Source of the DNA: Saccharopolyspora shandongensis
GTDB taxonomy: Bacteria > Actinomycetota > Actinomycetes > Mycobacteriales > Pseudonocardiaceae
Direction: 5' to 3'
Assembly (NCBI RefSeq): GCF_900106995.1
Contig: NZ_FNOK01000003.1
Span: forward strand, 62,001-126,000
Length of the DNA: 64,000 bases
Shown here: in pieces, positions 43,834 through 52,318 of the stretch
Layout: the number at the start of each line of letters is the position of its first letter
Numbering within the stretch: the stretch's first letter is position 1
The notes under the pieces: model-generated
Database searches by the model: none
What the model saw: only the letters and a program-made list of their open reading frames with translations
Told to the model about the DNA's origin: nothing
Made by a program: the position numbers and the translations under genes

Positions 43834-44871
43834 GTGATGACCCCTCCCCCAGGAGCTGGTGACCGCGGCAGGTTCGGCCGTCGGGGCTTCCTGATCGGCA
43901 CGACCGGCGTGCTCGCCGCCGGACTGGCCGCCGGGCTGACGGCCTGCGGCGGCTCCGGCGGACCGGGCGGGACCGGCAACGCCCAGACCGGGCCCGGATT
44001 CCCGGCGAACATCCCGAACCGGTACGGCGCGGCGGAGATCAAAGCCGCGCCGCAGCGCGTCGTCACCCTGGGCATCACCGATCACGACGTGCTGCTGCCG
44101 CTGGGCGTGATCCCGGCCGGGCTGACCAAGTGGGGCCCGTGGGAAAGCGGCGTCGGCCCGTGGGCGGAGCCCTTCCTGAGCGGTCAGCGCCCCAAGGTGT
44201 TCGGCAGCGAGGTCGACGTGGAAGGCGTCATCGCGCTCGCCCCGGACGTCATGATCGCGCTGCAGAGCGCCTTGACGCAGGAGCAGTACAACCGGCTCAG
44301 CACCTTCAACCCGGTGGTGGCGCAGCCGCCGAACTCCATCGACTACGGGGTGAACTGGCGGGTGCAGGCCGAGACGATCGGCCAGGCGCTCGGCAAGCAG
44401 GCCGAGGTCGCCAAGCTGCTCGCCGACACCCAGGCACGCATCGACCAGACCCGCCAGGCGAACCCGCTGTTCGAGGGCAAGACGCACGTGACGGTCCGCA
44501 CCGACTCGGCGGGCACCTACGCCGCCTACACCAAGCAGGACGCCCGCACCGCGCTGCTGGAGCAGCTCGGGCTGCGGCTGTCGCCCGCCATCGAGAACCT
44601 CGACAGCGGCGGCAAGTTCAACGTCAAGGTCAGCAAGGAGCAGGTGTCGCTGCTGGACGCGGATGTCGTGATCGTGACGACCGCCAAGGCCGCCGACGTG
44701 GACGCGGTCCGCAAGGACCCGCTGCTGAACAACCTCCCGGCGGCCAAGCGCGGCGCCCTGGTGCTGCTGGACGACTACGACCTGACCATGGCGCTGGGCT
44801 CGGCCACCGTCTCCAGCATCCCGTTCGCCCTGGAGCGGCTGACGCCGAAGCTGGTCGACGCGCTGAGCTGA
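43834..44871 (+). CDS. Iron-siderophore ABC transporter substrate-binding lipoprotein
   Basis: This 345-residue protein is a FepB/FecB-type periplasmic binding domain. It has a twin-arginine-like signal (FGRRGFLIGTTGVLAAGLAAG) leading to a lipobox LTAC with Cys38 (from the GTG start; Cys37 from the ATG three bases on), so it is a lipid-anchored exported protein. The domain then shows APQRVVTLGITDHDVLLPLGVIPAGLTKWG, EGVIALAPDVMIALQSALTQEQYNRLSTFNPVVAQP and LDADVVIVTTAKAADVDAV. No permease or ATPase gene is adjacent, so it may serve a shared transporter encoded elsewhere. The iron box upstream shows regulation by iron. Confidence 0.9.
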   Translation: MMTPPPGAGDRGRFGRRGFLIGTTGVLAAGLAAGLTACGGSGGPGGTGNAQTGPGFPANIPNRYGAAEIKAAPQRVVTLGITDHDVLLPLGVIPAGLTKWGPWESGVGPWAEPFLSGQRPKVFGSEVDVEGVIALAPDVMIALQSALTQEQYNRLSTFNPVVAQPPNSIDYGVNWRVQAETIGQALGKQAEVAKLLADTQARIDQTRQANPLFEGKTHVTVRTDSAGTYAAYTKQDARTALLEQLGLRLSPAIENLDSGGKFNVKVSKEQVSLLDADVVIVTTAKAADVDAVRKDPLLNNLPAAKRGALVLLDDYDLTMALGSATVSSIPFALERLTPKLVDALS

Positions 44872-44920
44872 CGGACCCCGGGTTTGCACCCGGCTCGCGC
44901 GGCGGCAACGATACGTCGCT

Positions 44921-45415
44921 GTGACACGCAAGCCCCACGAGCAGGACTCGCCGGACGCGAAATCGCCCGTCCACGTGGACGAGTTGTCCAAGCGGATCAT
45001 CGAACAGCTGCAGCAGGACGGCCGACGGTCCTACGCCGCGATCGGCAAGGCCGTCGGCCTGTCCGAGGCAGCGGTGCGCCAGCGCGTCCAGCGGTTGCTG
45101 GACTCGGGGATGGTGCAGATCGTCGCGGTCACCGATCCGCTGCAGCTCGGCTTCCTGCGGCAGGCGATGATCGGCGTGACCGTGTCCGGCGACGTGCAGG
45201 AGGTCGCCGACCGGCTCGCGGAGCTGCCGGAGATCGAGTACGTCGTGATCACGGCGGGCTCGTTCGACCTGCTCGTCGAGGTGGTGTGCCGGGACGACGA
45301 CCAGCTGCTGGAAGTGATCAACCGCCGCATCCGCAGCCTGGAGTCGGTCACCGGCACCGAGACCTTCGTCTACCTCAAGCTCCGCAAGCAGACCTACGCC
45401 TGGGGCACCCGGTAG
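44921..45415 (+). CDS. Lrp/AsnC family transcriptional regulator
   Basis: This 164-residue regulator has the Lrp layout: helix-turn-helix (about 20-70: ELSKRIIEQLQQDGRRSYAAIGKAVGLSEAAVRQRVQRLLDSGMV) and a RAM/AsnC ligand domain (about 80-155: QAMIGVTVSGDVQEVADRLAELPEIEYVVITAGSFDLLVEVVCRDDDQLLEVINRRIRSLESV). The GTG start at 44921 is the only one giving the family's usual length. It is convergent with the pyruvate dehydrogenase operon and separated from it by a terminator. Lrp-type proteins often control amino acid or 2-oxo acid metabolism, so the adjacent PDH genes are plausible targets, unproven. Confidence 0.92.
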   Translation: MTRKPHEQDSPDAKSPVHVDELSKRIIEQLQQDGRRSYAAIGKAVGLSEAAVRQRVQRLLDSGMVQIVAVTDPLQLGFLRQAMIGVTVSGDVQEVADRLAELPEIEYVVITAGSFDLLVEVVCRDDDQLLEVINRRIRSLESVTGTETFVYLKLRKQTYAWGTR

Positions 45416-45476
45416 CGCGATCAAGGCGCCCAACACCAACTTCTACCGCGCGCCGGTCCACGCCGACGGTGAAAAA

Positions 45477-45514
45477 GGCCCCTTCCGCGAGACCGTGTCG
45501 TCGCGGAAGGGGCC
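45477..45514. terminator. Terminator between convergent lrp-type gene and pdhC
   Basis: GGCCCCTTCCGCGA (45477-45490) pairs with TCGCGGAAGGGGCC (45501-45514) over 14 bases around a 10-base loop. An A-run (GAAAAAGG) sits on the left, giving a T-run when read from the minus strand, so it terminates the PDH operon well and may end the Lrp transcript too. Confidence 0.85.
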
Positions 45515-45528
45515 CAAGTCGCCGATCG

Positions 45529-46779
<1,251 letters not shown>

Positions 46780-46839
46780 GGTCTTCCTCAGCAGATACGT
46801 TGGGATCGGAAAGCTCCACGCGCCCAGTCGGGCCGAACG

Positions 46840-47010
46840 TCAGGCAAGCGGCGCCAGCCGCTTTCAACCGCCCTCGCAACCGGCACCGCCGCGGGTTCTC
46901 AGAAGCCTTCTCGCGAGGACAGCCCAGATGCCGCGTATTGGTCATACACAAGTCTGGGATCCCGGAGTCGAGAAGGCTTCTGAGGTTCCGCTACCCGCAC
47001 CGGCACGCAG
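46840..47010 (+). repeat. Dispersed structured element, copy C
   Basis: This lies in the 248-base gap between pdhB and pdhC, on the strand opposite to the operon. After a diverged left palindrome (AAGCGGCGCCAGCCGCTTT, 46846-46864) comes the outer hairpin: CTCAGAAGCCTTCTCG (46898-46913) pairs perfectly with CGAGAAGGCTTCTGAG (46969-46984). The inner stem CCCAGA (46923-46928) pairs with TCTGGG (46953-46958), extended by a T.G pair (46929/46952); the tip is GTAT/ATAC around loop TGGTC. Compared with copies A and D, outer-arm bases and inner-stem pair 4 changed on both sides together, preserving pairing. Confidence 0.85.
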
Positions 47011-47027
47011 AGCACCCGAAACCTCTC

Positions 47028-48023
47028 CTAGCGACGGCGGCCGACGGCGTCCAGCGTTTGGTGGACAGCGGTCGTAAGGGACTCGGCGGACGGCAGCGCG
47101 GCCCGCTCCAGCGGCTTGGCGTAGGGCAGCGGAACCTCCGCCGCGGCGACGCGACGCACCGGGGCGTCCAGGTAGTCGAACGCACCGTCCGAAATGGACG
47201 CGGCGACCTCCGCACCGATGCCGTAGGTCAGCCAGTCGTCCTCGGCGATCACGGCGCAGCCGGTCTTGCGCACCGACTCCACGACGGTGTCGCGGTCCAG
47301 CGGCCGCAGGCTCCGCAGGTCGACGACCTCGGCGTTGATGCCCTCTTCGGCCTGCAGCTTCTCGGCGACCTGCTGGGCGACCATGGCCATCCGCGAGTAG
47401 CCGATGATGGTGATGTCGGTGCCCTGCTTGGTCACCTTCGCCTTGCCGATCTCGGCGGGCTCGACGATGTCCGGGACCTCGCCCTTGGTGTTGTACAGCG
47501 CGAGGTTCTCCAGGAACAGCACCGGGTCGTTGTCCCGGATGGACGCCAGCAGCAGCGCCTTGGCGTCGGCCGGGGTGCTCGGCGCGACGACCTTCAGGCC
47601 CGGCACGAACGCGTAGTACAGCTCGATGTTCTGCGAGTGGGTGGCGCCCAGCTGCTGGCCGCCGCCGCCCGGCGTGCGCAACACCATCGGCACGCTGGTC
47701 TGCCCGCCGAACATGCCGTAGATCTTGGCCGCGTGGTTGACGATCTGGTCCAGCGCGATCAACGAGAAGTTGATCGTCATCAGTTCGACGACCGGCCGCA
47801 GGCCGAGCATGGCGGCGCCGACCGCGGCGCCGACGAAGCCCTCTTCGGCGATCGGGGTGTCGCGCACGCGCTTCTCGCCGAATTCCTTCAGCAGCCCGGC
47901 GGTGATCTTGTAGGAGCCTTCGAAGACCCCGATTTCCTCGCCGATGAGGAAGACGTCCTCATCGCGCAGCATTTCTTCGCGAAGCGTGTCGTGCAACGCT
48001 TGGCGATAGGAGATGACGGCCAA
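47028..48023 (-). CDS. pdhB: Pyruvate dehydrogenase E1 component beta subunit
   Basis: This 331-residue subunit pairs with E1 alpha to decarboxylate pyruvate. Hallmarks: SYRQALHDTLREEMLRDEDVFLIGEEIGVFEGSYKIT, RVRDTPIAEEGFVGAAVGAAMLGLRPVVELMT, GQQLGATHSQNIELYYAFVPGLKVVAPSTPADAKALL, and PLPYAKPLERAALPSAESL. The start is TTG at 48023, with AGGAGA eight bases upstream; no ATG or GTG gives a better-placed reading, though a 48092 ATG is in frame and would add 23 non-homologous residues. It lies 111 bases after pdhA with a strong hairpin in the gap, which may tune subunit stoichiometry. Confidence 0.92.
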   Translation of the reverse strand: MAVISYRQALHDTLREEMLRDEDVFLIGEEIGVFEGSYKITAGLLKEFGEKRVRDTPIAEEGFVGAAVGAAMLGLRPVVELMTINFSLIALDQIVNHAAKIYGMFGGQTSVPMVLRTPGGGGQQLGATHSQNIELYYAFVPGLKVVAPSTPADAKALLLASIRDNDPVLFLENLALYNTKGEVPDIVEPAEIGKAKVTKQGTDITIIGYSRMAMVAQQVAEKLQAEEGINAEVVDLRSLRPLDRDTVVESVRKTGCAVIAEDDWLTYGIGAEVAASISDGAFDYLDAPVRRVAAAEVPLPYAKPLERAALPSAESLTTAVHQTLDAVGRRR

Positions 48024-48056
48024 GGGTTTTTCTCCTGCACAAAAGCATTGGTGAAC

Positions 48057-48095
48057 CCCGTGGATCTCTCCATTGGCGTCAGAGAGATCCACGGG
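48057..48095 (-). promoter_or_regulatory. Perfect 14-bp hairpin between pdhA and pdhB
   Basis: CCCGTGGATCTCTC (48057-48070) and GAGAGATCCACGGG (48082-48095) pair perfectly across an 11-base loop, inside the operon gap upstream of pdhB. Without a T-run it is more likely an mRNA processing, stabilising or translation-control structure than a full terminator. Confidence 0.7.
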
Positions 48096-48134
48096 ATCTG
48101 TGGCGGGGTGTCGCGAATTCGCGGGGCAGAAGCC

Positions 48135-49235
48135 TCAGAAGACCGGGTCGGCCGGCAGGCGCCGCGAGTCGTTGGCCACTGGAGTGGCGTAGGTGTAGTC
48201 GAACAGCGTCGAGGGGTCCGGGTGCGGGCTGTCGTCGGCGAACGCGACCGCCGCGTCGGCCTCGGCCTGCGCCTTGCGCTCGATCTCCACGGCGGCGTCC
48301 TCGTCGAGGATGCCCGCCTCGATCAGCTCGGCCCGGAAGTTCGCCACCGGGTCGGCCTGCTTGGCCTTCTCGATCGAGTCCTCGCTGCGGTACTTGGCCG
48401 GGTCGACCACCGAGTGGCCCTTCAGCCGCTCGCTGACCGCCTCCAGCAGCGCCGGGCGACCGCTCTCGCGGGCCTCCTCGACCAGGCGGCTCGCCGCGTC
48501 GCGGACGGCCAGCACGTCGTTGCCGTCCACCCGCTCGCCGTGCATCCGGTAGGCGGCGGCGCGCTTGAACAGGTCCGGCTCGGCGGAGGACTTGTCGACC
48601 GTGGTGCCCATCCCGAGCTGGTTGTTGATCACCACGAAGACCACCGGCAGGTTCCACAGCGCGGCGATGTTCAGCGCCTCGTGGAAAGCACCGATGTTGG
48701 TGGTGCCGTCGCCCATCTGGCACATCACGACCTGGTCGCCGCCGCGGTAGTCGATGGCCATCGCGGCACCGGTGGCCAGCGGGACCTGCCCGCCGACGAT
48801 GCCGTAGCCGCCGAGCAGCCCGGCCTCGACGTCGAACATGTGCATCGAGCCGCCCCAGCCCTTGGAGGTGCCGGTGGTGCGGCCGTACAGCTCGGCCATC
48901 ACGCGGCCGGGCTCGATGCCCTTGGCGATCGCGTAGCCGTGCTCGCGGTAGTTGGTGAACAGCAGGTCGCTCTTGCGCAGCGCCCGCATCAGGCCGACGA
49001 CGGTGGCTTCCTCACCGAGGTTGAGGTGGCAGTAGCCGCCGATCTTGGCCTGGGTGTAGCCCTGGGCCGCGCGCTCCTCGAAGCGGCGGATCAGGGTCAT
49101 CTCGTAGAAGTAGTCCTTCAGGAGCTCCGGCGACTCACCGGCGAACCGTCCGCCGCCGGAGCCGCGTACCGAACCGGCGCGGCGCGACTTGGTGGCGCGA
49201 GTGGCAGGCTTGGTGCGGGTAGCAGTCTGTGCCAT
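48135..49235 (-). CDS. pdhA: Pyruvate dehydrogenase E1 component alpha subunit
   Basis: This 366-residue thiamine-diphosphate enzyme decarboxylates pyruvate with pdhB. Segments: PELLKDYFYEMTLIRRFEERAAQGYTQAKIGGYCHLNLGEEA, GRTTGTSKGWGGSMHMFD and the ThDP-binding GDGTTNIGAFHEALNIAALWNLPVVFVVINNQLGM. It carries a basic Ala/Thr/Arg/Lys-rich N-terminal tail (residues 1-26) seen in actinobacterial E1 alpha proteins. ATG 49235 is preferred; an adjacent GTG one codon before it (49238) is possible. It follows lpd by 22 bases and leads pdhB in the operon. Confidence 0.92.
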   Translation of the reverse strand: MAQTATRTKPATRATKSRRAGSVRGSGGGRFAGESPELLKDYFYEMTLIRRFEERAAQGYTQAKIGGYCHLNLGEEATVVGLMRALRKSDLLFTNYREHGYAIAKGIEPGRVMAELYGRTTGTSKGWGGSMHMFDVEAGLLGGYGIVGGQVPLATGAAMAIDYRGGDQVVMCQMGDGTTNIGAFHEALNIAALWNLPVVFVVINNQLGMGTTVDKSSAEPDLFKRAAAYRMHGERVDGNDVLAVRDAASRLVEEARESGRPALLEAVSERLKGHSVVDPAKYRSEDSIEKAKQADPVANFRAELIEAGILDEDAAVEIERKAQAEADAAVAFADDSPHPDPSTLFDYTYATPVANDSRRLPADPVF

Positions 49236-49257
49236 CACAGATCCCCTTCTCGTTCGC

Positions 49258-50718
49258 TCAGCGCTTCTTCGGCGGCGCGACGTGGACCGGCAGGCCGAGG
49301 GCGGACATCGCCGCCTCCATGCCGATCTCGCCCAGGGTCGGGTGCGCGTGGATGGTCTCGGCGAGTTCGTCGAGGGTGGCCTCCAGGGCCATGGCGAGGG
49401 CGCCCTCGGTGATCAGGTCGCTGGCGGAGTGCCCGATGATGTGCACGCCCAGCACCTCGCCGTACTTCTTGCCGGCGACGATCTTCATGAAGCCCTCGGT
49501 GTCGCCGTAGCTCTGCGCGCGACCGAGCGCGGCGAACGGGAACTTGGCGGCGACCACCTCGTGGCCGGCCTCGATCGCCTTGGCCTCGGTGAGCCCGACG
49601 CTGGCGATCTCCGGGTGGGTGAAGGTGGCGGCCGGGATGACGTTGTAGTCGATCGCGGCGTGGTGCCCGGCGATCGTCTCGGCGGCGACCACGCCCTGGT
49701 GCGACGCGACGTGCGCGAGCAGCGCCTTGCCGGTCACGTCGCCGATCGCGTAGACGTGCTCGACGTTGGTGCGCAGCTTGTCGTCGACGGTGATGAAGCC
49801 GCGCTCGGTGGTGGCGACGCCGGTCTTCGCCAGGTCCAGGTTGGCGGTGTTGGGCTTGCGGCCGACGCCGACCAGCACCACGTCCGCGTCGATCTGCTGC
49901 GGCTTGGCGCCGTCCACGGTGACCTTCAGGCCGTCGGCGGCCTGGTCGACGCGGGACACGGTCGCCTCGGTGAGCACCTTGATGCCGCGCTTGGTGAACG
50001 AGCGGCCCAGCGCCTTGCCGACCTCGACGTCCTCGGCGGGCACCAGGGTCTTCTGCATCTCGATGATGCTGACCTCGCTGCCGAGGGTGGCGAACAGGGT
50101 CGCCCACTCGGCGCCGACCGCGCTGCCGCCGATGATCGCGATGCGCTTCGGCACCTCGGTGAGCCCGAAGGCGCCGTCGGAGGTGATCACGCCGGGCAGG
50201 TCCGCGCCGGGCAGCGGCAGCTGCACGGGGACCGAGCCGGTGGCGATGATGACGTCGCGGGCCTTGACCTGCTCGATGGGCTGCGCGCCGGCCGGTTCGG
50301 CGGCGTAGCGCGGGCCGTCGGCGCCCAGCGGCGACTCACCGGTGGCGTAGACGTCCACGGTGGTCGGGCCGGTGAACCGGGCGTGGCCGTTGATCACGGT
50401 GACGCCATTGGTCTTGAGCAGGCCGGCGACGCCGTCGGTGAGGCCCTTGACGACGGCGCTCTTGCGACGCGTGATCGCGTCGTAGTCGACGGTGACGTTC
50501 TCGACGTTCACCCCGAAATCGGCCGCGTGCAGCACGGTTTCGTACACCTCGGCCGAGCGCAGCATCGCCTTGGTGGGGATGCAGCCCCAGTTCAGGCAGA
50601 CCCCGCCGGGCCGTTCCTTTTCCACCACGGCGACCGCGAGGCCGCGCTGCGCGGCCCGGATCGCGGCGACGTATCCGCCGGGGCCGCCGCCCACCACGAG
50701 AAGGTCGAACTCCTGCAC
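49258..50718 (-). CDS. lpd: Dihydrolipoamide dehydrogenase (E3)
   Basis: This 486-residue FAD flavoenzyme reoxidises dihydrolipoamide. The FAD motif VVVGGGPGGYVAAIRAA is at the N-terminus, the redox disulphide is in GGVCLNWGCIPTKAML, the NAD motif is IIGGSAVGAEWATLFATLG, and the C-terminal HAHPTLGE supplies the active-site His and Glu. A GTG start at 50718 has AAGGAG nine bases upstream. It is the first gene of the operon and is read in the same direction as pdhA. The 326-base region upstream (50719-51044) holds its promoter, a hairpin, an inverted repeat and the terminator of the next unit, with no gene I can support. Confidence 0.95.
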   Translation of the reverse strand: MQEFDLLVVGGGPGGYVAAIRAAQRGLAVAVVEKERPGGVCLNWGCIPTKAMLRSAEVYETVLHAADFGVNVENVTVDYDAITRRKSAVVKGLTDGVAGLLKTNGVTVINGHARFTGPTTVDVYATGESPLGADGPRYAAEPAGAQPIEQVKARDVIIATGSVPVQLPLPGADLPGVITSDGAFGLTEVPKRIAIIGGSAVGAEWATLFATLGSEVSIIEMQKTLVPAEDVEVGKALGRSFTKRGIKVLTEATVSRVDQAADGLKVTVDGAKPQQIDADVVLVGVGRKPNTANLDLAKTGVATTERGFITVDDKLRTNVEHVYAIGDVTGKALLAHVASHQGVVAAETIAGHHAAIDYNVIPAATFTHPEIASVGLTEAKAIEAGHEVVAAKFPFAALGRAQSYGDTEGFMKIVAGKKYGEVLGVHIIGHSASDLITEGALAMALEATLDELAETIHAHPTLGEIGMEAAMSALGLPVHVAPPKKR

Positions 50719-50766
50719 TTCGCTGTGCTCCTTTGACTGCACGCGCCGGTTACGGAAAGCCCGGAT

Positions 50767-50828
50767 CGAGCGGGCAATTCTCACTGTGAGTGTCGTGAGC
50801 ACGACCACTCCCGCGCTATGCCCGCTCG
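50767..50828 (-). promoter_or_regulatory. Long-range hairpin in the lpd leader
   Basis: CGAGCGGGCA (50767-50776) and TGCCCGCTCG (50819-50828) pair perfectly over 10 bases, enclosing CTCACTGTGAG (50780-50790) and a tight GTCGTG-AG-CACGAC hairpin (50792-50805). All lie about 50-110 bases before the lpd start, so they could fold in the mRNA leader or act as DNA operators. Confidence 0.5.
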
Positions 50829-50847
50829 CCCAGACTTCTCGGACAAC

Positions 50848-50868
50848 GAATGTGCAAAGCGCACATTC
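50848..50868. promoter_or_regulatory. Perfect 8-bp inverted repeat upstream of lpd
   Basis: GAATGTGC (50848-50855) and GCACATTC (50861-50868) form a perfect inverted repeat with spacer AAAGC, about 130 bases before the lpd start. The shape suits a dimeric regulator such as a GntR, CRP-like or Lrp-type protein; which one is unknown. Confidence 0.55.
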
Positions 50869-50965
50869 CTCCGCGTGACACACACAACATGTAACGCGAT
50901 CATCACCGACAGTACTCGAGACGTCGATCACGTGACGCGAGACACACCTAGGCACGAAAAGGCAA

Positions 50966-50999
50966 GCGGCGGCGCCGACTCGAAGTCGACGCCGCCGCC
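50966..50999 (-). terminator. Terminator downstream of M20 copy 1
   Basis: GCGGCGGCGCCGACT pairs with AGTCGACGCCGCCGC with a single mismatch around a CGA loop. It lies 46 bases beyond the end of the minus-strand M20 gene at 51045 and separates this unit from the lpd promoter. Confidence 0.8.
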
Positions 51000-51044
51000 G
51001 GCAGCCAGAAATACGCGCTTTGACCGAATGTCACGCTTGCACAG

Positions 51045-52259
51045 TCAAGCGCCTGACCGCGTGAACGTGCACATCCTCCGGACCGCCAACCCGGCGTACG
51101 CGGCCGCGCCGTCGCCGAGCACCGCGTCGTCGAACCGGGCTCGCGGCGAGTGGTTGTTCGGCGCCTTCTCCGGGGCGAGGTCTTCCGGGCAGGCGCCCAG
51201 GGAGATCATCGCTCCGGGGATCTCGTCGAGCACCCGGGAGAAGTCCTCCGAAGCGCTGAGCGGTTGGGGAGCCGGGGCGAAGCGGTTCTCGCCGTGCAGC
51301 TCCCGCAGGGCGTGCGCGACGAACTCCGCCTCCGCCTCGTCGTTGACCGTCACCGGGTACTGCTCGGCGAATTCCGCCCGGACCTCCGCACCGTGCGCTG
51401 CGGCGATGCCCGCGCAGACCTGGACCGCGCCGTCCTTGACCACCGCCTGGGCGTGCCGGGAGAAGGACCGGACCGTCGCGGCGAAGACGACCTCGTCCGG
51501 GATGACGTTCTCCTGGGTGCCGCCGTGGATCGTGCCGACCGTCAGCACCACCGGGTCGAAGATGTCGAACCGGCGGGTCACGAAGGCCTGCAGCGCCAGG
51601 ACCATCTCGCACGCCACCGGCACCGGGTCCACCGCCCGGAACGGCGCCGAACCGTGCCCACCACTGCCCCGGACGGTCACCTCCAGCCGGCTGGACGCCG
51701 AGAGCATCGGCCCGCCGCGGGTGGTGAAGAGACCCCCGCGCAGGCCGGAGATCACGTGCAGCGCGTAGGCCGCGTCGGGCTTGCGCCCGGAAGCGGACAG
51801 GAGGCCCTCGTCGAGCATCCGCGCCGCGCCGTCGTAGCCCTCCTCCCCCGGCTGGAACATGAACACCACGTCCCCGGCGAGCTGATCCCGGCGCGGCGTG
51901 AGCAGCTTCGCCGCACCCAGCAGCATCGTCGTGTGCAGATCATGACCGCAGGCGTGCATCCGGCCGTTGTCCGCGGCGAAATCCAGCCCGGTCTCCTCGA
52001 CCACCGGCAACGCGTCCATGTCCCCGCGCAGCAGCACCGTCGAGCCCGGTCGCGATCCGCGCAGGACCGCGGTGACCGAGCCGAGCCCGGTCCCCGTCGA
52101 CACGTCCAGCCCCAGTCCGTCCAATTCGGACAACACGCGTTCCTGGGTGCGCGGCAGCCGCAGCCCCAGCTCCGGAACCCGGTGCAGATCATGGCGGATC
52201 CGCACCAGGTCCGGCTGCAGGGCGCGGGCGTCGTCCAACAACGTCGGCAGAGCGATCAT
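51045..52259 (-). CDS. M20 family amidohydrolase (hippurate hydrolase-like), cassette copy 1
   Basis: This 404-residue hydrolase cleaves N-acyl amino acids or similar amides. The zinc ligands are in GDMDALPVVEET, RMHACGHDLHTTMLLGAAKLL, and FQPGEEGYDGAARML; a catalytic Glu is expected in the GEEG segment, and ASEDFSRVLDEIPGAM is near the C-terminus. It is a close relative of the gene at 54776-55981, sharing long identical stretches such as GDVVFMFQPGEEGYDGAARM and the SAPFRAVDPVPVACEMV region. It lies 59 bases after the MFS gene on the same strand, so uptake and hydrolysis are coupled. ATG at 52259. Substrate unknown. Confidence 0.9.
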   Translation of the reverse strand: MIALPTLLDDARALQPDLVRIRHDLHRVPELGLRLPRTQERVLSELDGLGLDVSTGTGLGSVTAVLRGSRPGSTVLLRGDMDALPVVEETGLDFAADNGRMHACGHDLHTTMLLGAAKLLTPRRDQLAGDVVFMFQPGEEGYDGAARMLDEGLLSASGRKPDAAYALHVISGLRGGLFTTRGGPMLSASSRLEVTVRGSGGHGSAPFRAVDPVPVACEMVLALQAFVTRRFDIFDPVVLTVGTIHGGTQENVIPDEVVFAATVRSFSRHAQAVVKDGAVQVCAGIAAAHGAEVRAEFAEQYPVTVNDEAEAEFVAHALRELHGENRFAPAPQPLSASEDFSRVLDEIPGAMISLGACPEDLAPEKAPNNHSPRARFDDAVLGDGAAAYAGLAVRRMCTFTRSGA

Positions 52260-52318
52260 GGGAGTCCGTTCTCATCAGGATGTGCGCACGACTCGTTTCC
52301 GCTTGCGGCAGCGGGAGA

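Noticed and set aside
43340-43837. Plus-strand frame between the EI24 gene and the siderophore-binding gene
   Set aside because: It is opposite a conserved small protein and runs through the iron box and promoter; composition is that of a shadow frame.
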